The notes under the pieces are model-generated. The model searched no databases. It had not been told where the DNA came from and saw nothing but the letters and a program-made list of their open reading frames with translations. A program made the translations under genes and the position numbers. Shown one piece after another: positions 1 through 9,136 of a stretch of DNA of 64,000 nt. How positions within the stretch are numbered: position 1 is the stretch's first letter; each line of letters begins with the position of its first letter. Source of the stretch: Ophiodon elongatus (taxonomy: Eukaryota; Chordata; Actinopteri; Perciformes; Hexagrammidae); the NCBI GenBank assembly GCA_016806645.1, contig JACSYO010002062.1:463001-527000 (forward strand), in the 5' to 3' direction.

Positions 1-1679
1 TCCATTGTGTCCAATACTTTGATTTATGAGCAAATACCTGCAAAATGACCGACATTCCAATCAGACTCAGCTGTACTCTAGGGCTAACAAATGTTTGCCT
101 GCGGACACGCTACAGCAACATAGTTTAGCATTATACTGTATATGCAGCACATGTATTTGTTATTTTATGTCTTTTAGAAATCTTATATTTGTGTCTATCC
201 TATTTTTCTGCTTTAGCCAAGTCACTGTTTCCCACATAAATCCGTCACTCATGACTCATAATCAATGCTGACACGTACAAACATCTTCATGTCACGTGAG
301 TGAACAATGATTTTAATGCCATCGTTGGGGCAGTGACGATGCCGTCTCTAGAACCACCTTTGGAGGAGGTCAGGAATGAAGGGATGTTGTATCTGGAGAT
401 GGATAGGTAAGTATAACCAGCTACACCCTGTATAGAAAGGCTTTGTGTTGAATGCGATGCCTCGATCACAGGGAGGGATTCTCAGCTGTGTTGTTAACAC
501 ATGGACAGAGGCTATAAATCATACCAACGGCACCAGGCAGGATACAGAAATAACGGTGTAAATGCTGCATTGATCTGTGTGTGAAGTGTGTCTTTGTGTC
601 CATGCGTGTTTATGCTTTGCAAAGATAATCCACACGATGGCTTAGTGCTCCGGGTGTCCCCCAACAATCATGTTGGGTCATGTTGCCCCGCTGGATATTC
701 TTGAACAAGATGTTTAGCGAGCTTGTCATTCGTCAACGTACAGCTGAACATTTAATGTGACTGAAACTCATTTCCCAATTTCAGTTATGTAGTCATTATG
801 GCCTCATTATAATATACTGTATATGCGACACTCAAATAAAAATGCCACATGGCTACCTTTAATTTTTTTTCACACTATATTTAGACTTTTAATTACAGGG
901 ATGGAGAAGAATATTAACCCAAAACCAGTTTGACAAAGCGTTTCAAAATATTTGATAGGATCTAGTTCTATGCCATTGGGATGCCACCAGAGGCACAGAC
1001 ACAGGCGGAGGGGGTCTAACTCTGCGTTGGACATGGATCACACTTCTAAGGACTGCCTCTCAGCACTTCATTTCAGGGCACCAGACACGATAACAACATA
1101 ACATCCTTCCCCAAAGAAACCCTGATAGGAGGCAAAGCTAGCGGAGGTGCAACACATACAGTTTGGTTCCTAGAATAAAACTCTTAAAACATATACACAT
1201 TCCCTTCAGGAGGCATAGGCAAAGGAGGAAATGTAACACTGAAAGTGTCACCATGAACTTTTCAAAATAAATGTAGCTAAATCCAATTCAATCAGTTCAT
1301 TTTATGGAAACCATGACAACCAAAGTATGATAAATTTACCGGCACAGTAAACAAGAGACAACAAAATTGGTGACTCCCTACTTTTGAAGCAGCCATAAAG
1401 TATGGCAACATGAAGTTTTCAAACTGAAAGTATTCACTAAATCCGACATCGTCAAAAAGTGGTGACTCCCTACGTTTGAAGCGGACATTAAGTCTGAATA
1501 TGTGTCCAGTCTGCGATTGTTTATATTCCTTAATTCCATGAGGACCCCCAAACCAAAGAATCAAAACAGTTTTTCGTAAAAAAGGAATCCGAGTTGTGAA
1601 TATAGTCAAGTGAAGTTCATTATTCACTGTCGGCAAACTTTTTTTGTCAAACAAAGACCACAATTTAACTGACACAAAA
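1..1679. other. Unique AT-rich non-coding DNA
   Basis: No coding region, RNA gene or recognised repeat can be supported in this stretch. Open frames are short and lack protein-like features. The only internal structure seen is a 22-bp near-identical direct repeat listed separately. Confidence 0.5.
1369..1482. repeat. Dispersed 22-bp direct repeat pair
   Basis: The 22-bp word at 1369-1390, starting GGTGACTCCCTAC, recurs at 1461-1482 with one mismatch. The two copies are 92 bp apart and the sequence between is only loosely similar. This fits an old local duplication; no function is implied. Confidence 0.6.
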
Positions 1680-1762
1680 GTGTGTGTGTGTGTGTTTAGT
1701 TTTCATGCTTTTTCGGTATGCCAAATAGGCTCTTTGATGATGGGAAAGTGGAATTTAAGAGG

Positions 1763-1793
<31 letters not shown>

Positions 1794-1905
1794 CATATGT
1801 ATCTATAGATCTATATATATAGATCTATAGATAAATAGATAGATATATAGCTATATATCTATCTATCTATAGATATATAGATAGATAGATATATCTAGAT
1901 ATATA
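1763..1905. repeat. AT-rich (TA)n / (GATA)n-type microsatellite
   Basis: About 140 bp composed almost only of TA, TATC and GATA steps, with several self-complementary words such as TATAGATCTATA. The array is impure, so it looks old. It could extrude hairpins because it contains both GATA and TATC blocks. Confidence 0.85.
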
Positions 1906-1918
1906 AACTTAATTAGAG

Positions 1919-2010
1919 TTGAATCAATACCTCCCTTTCAGACTGTATTATATTTGAATACAGTCAATACCTCCTTGAATCAATACCTCCCTCTCAGACT
2001 GTATTATATT
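1919..2010 (+). repeat. 36-bp direct duplication
   Basis: The word at 1919-1954, starting TTGAATCAATACCTCCCTTT, recurs at 1975-2010 with one substitution. Between them is a partial third match (CAATACCTCCTTGAAT overlap). A recent local duplication is the simplest reading. Confidence 0.75.
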
Positions 2011-3682
2011 CTATAAATGTGAACATTGGGGAAACGCCACAATCCCAACAATAACCCCTCCTGTGTGAAAACAGTTGTCCGTCAGCAGCCTGTGCATCTG
2101 TTTTGGAGGAGTTGAGCGTGAAAGCGCTTGGCAGCAGGTATCTGGAAGCATCTTAACCTCCGCTTCCTTCCTCGGGGCCTTCCTTGCCTCTCTCTTGTTC
2201 CGTACCAGAATCGCATAAACTCTCATCACGCTGCAATCTGTACAAAAACAAACAGCCGGGTAGGGAAGCAGCCGTGCTGACGTCAAGGGAGAACAACTGG
2301 AAACTAGTGAAATACACATCGAGGCGGAGAGGAGGGTCGACACTGGCGTGATACGATGGCCTGGGAGACGGATTTTATTGGCGTAAACCCCACGGTTAAA
2401 GCTATAGATTAGATTTATTTGAGGTGTTGCGTTGCCATTGAGCAAGGCGCTTCCTGTGGAGCAGCCACCAGTGCAGGACGGCAGTTTGTTCCGGCTGGGT
2501 TTCTCCCCAGGTGTGAATGTAACCCGAGGGGAGCAGCCCTGCTGACGTCAAGGAAGGAAGAGGATCTAATCACAGATCCGCACGACAGCTGAGGTGGATA
2601 AAGAATTGGAACAGAAGCTGATCTATATTCAGATTTGGATGTGATTTCTAAAGGGACAGCAGCGTGAAAAGGTCCAGGTTAAATCTGCACTGAAGTCAAA
2701 GGGGAATAAAAGGCGGAGTTCGATGTGGTCAGTTGCAGAGTGTGTGTTTGTGTGTGCGATCGTGTACGTGTGTGGGATATTACCCAGACACCTGACGACT
2801 CAACACACTCAGCCCATGGTGTTGATAGGGGGTGGGCGGGGCCTGCAGGTTGGAGTGACATGTCAGCCACTTGGTGGGATCTGACAGGAGGCCAGCAGTT
2901 ATCTCTTTGACCTGCTGACAGCCAAATACACACACACACACACATTTAACTGAGTGTGTGTAACACAACGAAACATCTGGCTCTGACGAAAGACAACCGT
3001 ACAGTCACACACACACACAAACTCTCACACACACACACGCTGACCGAAGTCACCCACCAAACCGCCTGCAACGCACACATCAAACAGCACCTTGAACCCC
3101 ACTCCCTTTACCCTGCGGTTTACGCTCTGACCCCCGTCAGGAGCCTCCCCTAACACAAACACCCCCCGCCCCGCGGCTCACCCCTGACATCACACTCATA
3201 CCCATTCCACCGCTGCTCCGCTTGGCACACGTGGAGCAAACACTGGTAGGTCTCTGTCAGTAACAGCCACCAACTCTAATCACAATCGTACTGCGATCGA
3301 ATAATCTATGATACACACTTAACAGTTGTTGGCAAATCTTGTTAGACATATGGCTGTTGGTGGATTGAATGTTATTCATGCCAAAAAAGAAACATTAGGC
3401 TCTTATTTCAGTTATGAGACAATGATATCAATTATGAAAAACATGTCAAAAACATGACAAAAATGGTCTTAAGAGCTGGAGATTTAATGCTCAAAATGTA
3501 AAGAAAACTTCTCTAAACAAAACATTTGTACATTAAGTTAATATACCTGAAAAACATACTTTCTACACTGAGATTTATTTTTGAATATCCGAGTGTAGAG
3601 AGATATAATATTTCAGTACGGTCAGGTGATTTATTCTTCTATTCTGTACACAACGCTTCTCCGAACACAGAAGCATCTGCCT
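2011..3682. other. Non-coding DNA, no recognised element
   Basis: Mixed-composition sequence with short CA/TG runs near 2740, 2930 and 3010. Open frames on both strands are interrupted or dominated by the short CA runs. Nothing recognisable as a gene or mobile element is seen. Confidence 0.4.
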
Positions 3683-3708
3683 ACACACACACACACACAC
3701 ACACACAT
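3683..3708. repeat. (CA)n microsatellite
   Basis: Pure CA dinucleotide run of about 13 units. Confidence 0.9.
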
Positions 3709-4118
3709 ACGTACTCGTACACACACAGTGTTTTCCCTGACCTGAGCCACATGACAGCGGGAGCCGTACACAACAGTCCACCACATCCCTATCATAACGT
3801 GTCCCTCTTCAAGACACCCAAGAGGATCCTAGTCTGTCATTGGCTCCCGAAGCAGACCGCTTTTCAACAGCAGTGACACAACACCTCTCTAATTAGCCTC
3901 CTTTTAAAGGTTACTAATCTCAGTAAAGACGACTCTGTGCACACATACACAATAGCCCCCTGCCCGTCCTCTCTGTCCCCGGGGCTGCCTGGTTGGAGCG
4001 GCTGGATCCCACCGACATCGACTGTGGTGGGTAAAACAGGGTGTGTGCGCTTTTTTTTGCGTATCTGTTTGTGCGGCAACCTTAAAAGTGGGTTGACAGT
4101 GACCATGAAGGACCAGTG

Positions 4119-4119
4119 A

Positions 4120-4175
<56 letters not shown>
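4119..4175. repeat. Compound (TG)n(AG)n microsatellite
   Basis: About 8 TG units run directly into about 20 AG units. The purine-only AG half is a mirror-repeat tract of the type that can form triplex DNA. Confidence 0.95.
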
Positions 4176-4176
<1 letters not shown>

Positions 4177-4366
4177 GGGAAGACGAGGGAGTTTAATTTA
4201 GATGGTGATAGTGAAAGTGTGCATACGTGTGTGTTTGTCTCGATATATGTGCATGTCCATGTTGTTTATGTGTGTGTGTCTCTGTCTGTCAGTCAGTAGT
4301 TTGGTTGGGTTTGCTCTGCAAGGCCTGTGATCACACAACCTTAAAGACTATGATTAAGATGACACA

Positions 4367-4369
<3 letters not shown>

Positions 4370-4426
<57 letters not shown>
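4370..4426. repeat. (CA)n microsatellite
   Basis: Pure CA run of about 28 units, followed by a short imperfect CA tail. Open frames across it read Thr-His or Val-Cys only and are artefacts. Confidence 0.95.
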
Positions 4427-4429
<3 letters not shown>

Positions 4430-4867
4430 TGACAAGAGATCCCAGACTGCAGGAATACACACACAAACCACACACAAGTAGCAGCTTTGCTCACATGCAT
4501 GCACTCTTACGAACAGAAGCAAACCGCTACACACACACACACCACAAACACACACTTGCGCTCTAACCCCTGTGAAGCGACAAGCACGGCTCTGGATGCT
4601 CTCTAATTTCCTGAGGATGAGCTGTGAGCTCGGGAGGTAAGCCATGATGACGGATGACTCATCACGCTTGGTGGAGATTACACAAGGAACTCCATCCCAA
4701 CAAGCTCAGACACACTCATTTCTGACTGGATGCATGATACGCTCAAGGTCAGGGAAGTTCAACTCAAAATGGTAACATGCGGCGCATTTGCAAAACACAC
4801 TGCAATCTGCAACCATAATGTCGTTATTGCTCAGGGCTACTTATGTGGAGCTGGTTTTACTGTAGGC

Positions 4868-5050
4868 CTCTTGGAGCAAGTTCAAGTCAAATCTCAAGTA
4901 TTTTCAAAACAAGTGCAAGTCAAGTCTCTAATCTTATCAAAGCAAGTCTAAGTCGAGTCTCAAGATAGTCGAGACATATCTAAGTCAAGTCTTATAGCTT
5001 ATCAAACCAAGCCTGAGTCCAAGTAAAGTCTCAAGTCTTATCAGAGTCTT
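4868..5050 (+). repeat. CAAGTC-type minisatellite
   Basis: Diverged tandem array with a period near 33 bp. Each unit carries words of the form CAAGTC(A/T)AAGTC followed by an AT-rich spacer such as TTATCAAA, about five units in all. A related array on the opposite strand lies at 57426-57600. I recognise CAAGTC arrays as common in teleost genomes; the units here are degenerate. Confidence 0.75.
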
Positions 5051-5679
5051 ATATAGTCTATGTTGGATTCAAAGACATTTAGGATCTCAAGTGTGATTCC
5101 CACTACAGCTGGAATGTGTGATTGTCGTAAATTCCAAACCGCAACCTGCTCAGCCATTGTGTCTTTGAGTAAAAGTATCATAAAAAGCATAAAACGTACA
5201 CCAGTTCTTTTGTCCTTGCAAGGGATTATTGTGAAACAATATGTTTGTAACCACACTCCCCACAGCTTGGAAACTCTCCCTCATAGTTTGTTGGTGAATC
5301 ACATGCACAGCAGGTTTGCAAAGCTATCTATTTTTGATCTCATGTCAAATTTGGCATCTTCAACGAGATGATGAAGGGTAGTGCAATTTTACGATACAAA
5401 CTGGATTCAGTATTTGCATTTTTTTAAACCCTACAATCCCTGCCAGTCCTTCCAAGGGTCCGCAGGGCGAAAAAATGGCCAACCTCCTGTTGCAATGGCC
5501 TTTAACTACAGGCTCCAGCGGAAAATGACCACCTTGAGTCTGCCTGGACCGCCCTGCGTGGCGACAAGCACCCCGGAGACCTGTGATTGGTGGGTCGGTG
5601 ACAGATGTGTGCCATGATTGGTGGGGGCCGTAATTCAGGCTGTAATTTGCAAAGTGGAAATGTAGGTGACTGAGAGGTT

Positions 5680-5683
<4 letters not shown>

Positions 5684-5716
<33 letters not shown>

Positions 5717-5724
5717 GTGTGTGC

Positions 5725-5788
<64 letters not shown>
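5684..5788. repeat. Compound (TG)n(GA)n microsatellite
   Basis: A TG array of about 33 units with a few GC interruptions passes directly into about 20 GA units. Long open frames on both strands here are artefacts of the dinucleotide period. Confidence 0.95.
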
Positions 5789-5791
<3 letters not shown>

Positions 5792-6104
5792 CAACTATGT
5801 GAGAGTGGGGCAGACATGCTCAATTTAGATCTCAGATACAGTTTTCCTTCTTCCTTTTTTTTTTTAACCCCCCCTGCCTCCTCACATGACCCGATGCACT
5901 TTCCACCAACTTTATCATCGGGAGTCTTAAGTGTCTCCCCACTTGTGCTAGTGACAGTGGGTTTGGCCGTATAATTTCTGTTCACAATTCAAGTCATGAA
6001 TATGCCATTGAGGCCAAAGGTCAAATTTGTTGTGGAAACCTTTTGTGTAATCACACCCAGATGTTGGATAATGTAATGTGTGCATTCAGTGTCATTTGAG
6101 TCAA

Positions 6105-6106
<2 letters not shown>

Positions 6107-6173
<67 letters not shown>
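6107..6173. repeat. (TG)n microsatellite
   Basis: Near-pure TG run of about 33 units ending in a short TATATA tail. Confidence 0.95.
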
Positions 6174-6180
<7 letters not shown>

Positions 6181-6421
6181 AATGTGCGTGCGTGTGAGTG
6201 ACATGTTAAATGGTGAAGAAGGGTTGTTTTTGAGGAAACAGTGGTTCGAAAAGAGGAAGCATCTCCTTATTTTTATTGTAGCAGCAGCCAAAAGTTAGCT
6301 GCACAGCTGCAGTGCTGAAAGATAGGCGGCCCAAAAAACACACACGCACGCACGCACACCCAAACAACACACCACCTCTTTCTACAACGCGATCGATAGC
6401 CGCTTTGATGCTTGGGAGTGC

Positions 6422-6459
6422 GGGGGCGATGGGGGCGATGGGGGCGAGGTGGGGGGGCA
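6422..6459 (+). repeat. G-rich 9-bp tandem repeat, G-quadruplex-prone
   Basis: Three copies of GGGGGCGAT or a one-base variant are followed by a run of seven G. Four runs of at least five G lie within 38 bp, which fits the usual G-quadruplex rule. The short open frame here reads Gly-Ala-Met and shows no other protein character. Confidence 0.7.
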
Positions 6460-6838
6460 TTTGGGTACAGGGCTACATGGCCCCCTGGGACCCGTGGGTG
6501 TCAGGGAGCGCTTTGATCCCTGTTACGCCCCCTACATGGAGAGTACCGGTCTCTGGAGGGGGTACCATATCCCCATCCATCCCCCTCACTGCAAAGTTAC
6601 CCCAGATTGCCCCCTCCTTTACCTCGCAGCTCTCCCCCAGCTCCAGAGCTGATCCTCGTGGACAGGTGAACTAGATACCAGGCCTGGGGAAGAAAATTAA
6701 CGCTCTCACGGTTGAACTGCACTGATTATTAGACAGCTGGAACACATGCAGGAGTTACAAGCCAAAATACACCAACACTGTATATGCACAAACACAGGCT
6801 GCATGCCTCTGTGCATATATTCAAAGTACTAGCTTGAC

Positions 6839-7245
6839 ATTTTGGAGCATACACTTATTTGCTGTGTTGCTGAGAGTTGGATGAGAAGATTGATACCGGT
6901 CTCATATTTGTCTGCATGCTAAATATTAAGCTACAGCCAGCAACTGGTTAGCTTAGCTTAGCATAGAGACTTGGAATGGGGGGAAACAGCGATCCTGGCC
7001 CAGTCTGAAGGTAGCAAAATCCTTTCACCAGCACCTCTAAATCTCAGTAATTCAAATGTTATATCCTGTTTAATCCATAAAAAATCAAAGTTTTGTCCCA
7101 GACTGTATTCTTGGTCTTTAAAGTACATCTTGTAACTTATGCTAAGCTAGACTAACTTGCTTGCTGTAACTGGGTGCAGCTTAATGTGTAGCATGCGGTC
7201 ATTTACTGAGCAAGAATGAAAATATTCACAAATTTCCAGGAAATA
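6839..7245. mobile_element. MITE-like element with long inverted termini
   Basis: The left end (about 6839-6970) contains CAGCAACTGGTTAGCTTAGC. The right end (about 7138-7245) contains its diverged reverse complement, with GCTAAGCTAGACTAACTTGC and then a CTGGGTGCAGC-like stretch. Both ends also share TTGCTGAG/CTGAGCAAG. About 100 bp of inverted termini flank a 170-bp core with no coding content. I recognise the GGTTAGCTTAGCTTAGCATA word as part of a very common teleost interspersed repeat. Target duplications are not clear. Class assignment as a non-autonomous DNA element is inference from the inverted ends. Confidence 0.65.
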
Positions 7246-8380
7246 TGATTTTTTTGGTTTCCAGTTATTTGAGATGAAGAGCTAACACTGATTCACTAAA
7301 CTTTCCTTTCCAAAAAGGCTACAAAAATCATCCCCAAATTTCACTCTAACGTGTCACAGATTAAAATATAATATATTATATTTATATATAAAAAATATTT
7401 GGAGTGTGCAAATACAACGCTGTCTCCTGCAAAATGATGTTCCCGTAGGAAGGGAAGCGTTATCTCCGGTTACAGTTTTAAACAAGTGACAAGTGACGGG
7501 ACACGACAGCGGCCTCCTGGGTGAAAGTCCTATGTTTGTTTCCATCAGAAACAAAGCTGGCACATTTACAAAAGCATGCATGTACGCAAATGGATACCCA
7601 CGTATATAGATATACATTCGTGTGGAGGTGATTCAGTATCTTTAGCGTGCCTGAGCATAATCAGATTTGTGACTGCTCGGTTCATACAGAGTTGAAATGC
7701 ATCCAGGTTGAATCTAAAGAGGACTGACACAGTAACCACAGCGGAAAAAAAGTGACACAAAGGAATGTTGAAAAAAAAAGAAAACGAGAGACGAAAGGTA
7801 AAACACCAAAAAAAGGGGTCTGTGTTTATGGGCATGCGGTTTCCAGCAACAGTCAGAGCCGATGGCTGTTTCAGAAGATGAAGAGGGAGATGAAGGGGAT
7901 ATAGAGAGAGAGAGAGAGAAACAGAGAGAAGGATTGAGAGAGAGCGGAAAGCAGAGAGAGAAAGAGAAACACAGTTGAGCATGAAGAGGACAGCAGGACG
8001 AACAGTGCATCCATTGTCCATGTGGCCTGGTTAACATTTTAATGAAGAAGCCGCATCCAGAGCCCCGCCACAAACTACACACTGACTCACACGATGATTA
8101 ACACTCCGCAAATACGCTCGCACAATGCATCAGCTCACCGCAAACTCATTGACATGAACACATGCGGACCTACTGTGGACACATGCCAATGGAGCGTACA
8201 CAGGAGGACACTCATTCACACATGGATCCATGTGGATGACTATCTAACGGGACAATTCTGGTTTATTACAAGTTATCTTTGTAGATTTGGAAATCACTTT
8301 CATTGGTTATAGTACTAAGCACACAAAATTACAAAACATAAGACCCAGTACAAACCTCCTGTGCTAACCTGCTCTTTTGC
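7246..8380. other. Non-coding DNA, AT-rich patch and GA stretch
   Basis: Contains a TA-rich patch (7360-7400) and impure GAGAGA purine stretches (7880-7970). Open frames on the minus strand read the complement of the purine tract (Ser-Leu repeats). No gene or element recognised. Confidence 0.4.
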
Positions 8381-8381
8381 C

Positions 8382-8439
8382 ACGTGAGTCGCTAGTCACG
8401 TGACTCATTTGTCACTCACTAACGACGTGAGTGGCTAGT
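8382..8439. repeat. CACGTGAGT direct repeats with a 12-bp palindrome
   Basis: CGTGAGTCGCTAGT at 8382-8395 recurs as CGTGAGTGGCTAGT near 8426. Between them is the perfect 12-bp palindrome AGTCACGTGACT (8394-8405), which includes the E-box CACGTG. The block directly precedes a CCTAAACC-family fragment and may belong to it: a related CACGTAA tandem sits inside the copy at 30.4 kb. Confidence 0.5.
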
Positions 8440-8469
8440 AAGTCAAATTATCATCAACCACGCTGCTTC

Positions 8470-8560
8470 ACTAACCCTAACTAAGTGATTTTATTGCCTA
8501 AACCTAACTTCCTGTGAAGACGGAGGTTTATTTTGAAAGGACACTTTGCATGTGTCACAG
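8470..8560 (+). mobile_element. Fragment of the CCTAAACC repeat family
   Basis: Shares CCTAAACCTAACT, then TGTGAAGACGGAGGTTTA, then a short GACTTTGCATG-like end with the copies at 30.3-30.6 kb and 39.0-39.4 kb on the same strand, and with the copy at 53.5-54.0 kb on the opposite strand. This is the shortest of the four copies. Confidence 0.7.
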
Positions 8561-8738
8561 AACGGCTCTAAAACTGTGACAAAAACGGGGATACGCACAG
8601 GCATGTCGAGGAGTCTAATGCCACTGATTGGTCTCCAATCAGGTCTGCAGCCCTGGAGAAAGAAAGCACAGACACAGCAGAGGAACCAAACAGAGGGGCC
8701 AGCACACGTATATTGACATGCCATACTGAGTCAATCCT

Positions 8739-9136
8739 CATAGACCCCCATGTTAAAATGCACGATTTTACAGCAGAAATAAACATGTTTACGGCCTGGT
8801 ACAAAAAAACGTTTTGGTCTCAGTAGCTAATTTCCCAGTTCAACTATACGGGGGAGAGAATTCTATATATAACTCACTTGTTTAAATTATAATAAGGCTT
8901 AAAGTCAGGCATATTTGAGGGTGTGGCCGCTTTGAGTGACAGGCTGTGGTCTCAGGTTGCTAGCTGCTAGCTGTCACCTCAGCTACACCCTTAGGATCCA
9001 CCTCTTTTGCCCATTTTTAGAGTTCGACTGTGTCGTCACTGCCAAGGTGGCGACGGCCGGTGCCGCCCACTTTGAGCTTCACAGCGGCTCTTCAGAAACG
9101 TCACGGAGACTACGTACATATTTCATACAGTCTATG
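8739..9136. mobile_element. Composite interspersed element bounded by CATAGAC / GTCTATG
   Basis: The element starts CATAGACCCCCATG and ends ACAGTCTATG, giving a 7-bp terminal inverted repeat around 398 bp. The interior (GCACGATTTTACAGCAG, then AACTCACTTGTTTAAATTAT) resembles a repeat I know from teleosts. Its last about 38 bp are the reverse complement of the head of the 26.0-kb and 40.6-kb elements (CATAGACTGTAT, then ACGTAGTC and GTGACG words). The body therefore differs but the end module is shared. No target duplication is visible and no coding content is seen. Confidence 0.65.

Noticed and set aside
4331..4645. Open frames reading Val-Cys or Thr-His repeats, here and at all other CA/TG arrays (for example 16.5-17.3, 25.2-25.9, 32.8-33.1, 54.4-54.7 kb)
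   Set aside because: They are translations of dinucleotide microsatellites, which contain no stop codons in any frame, so their length carries no coding signal.
5051..5062. TTATATAGTCTATG near the CAAGTC array as another CATAGACTG element
   Set aside because: Only the last dozen bases match and no element body follows on either side.
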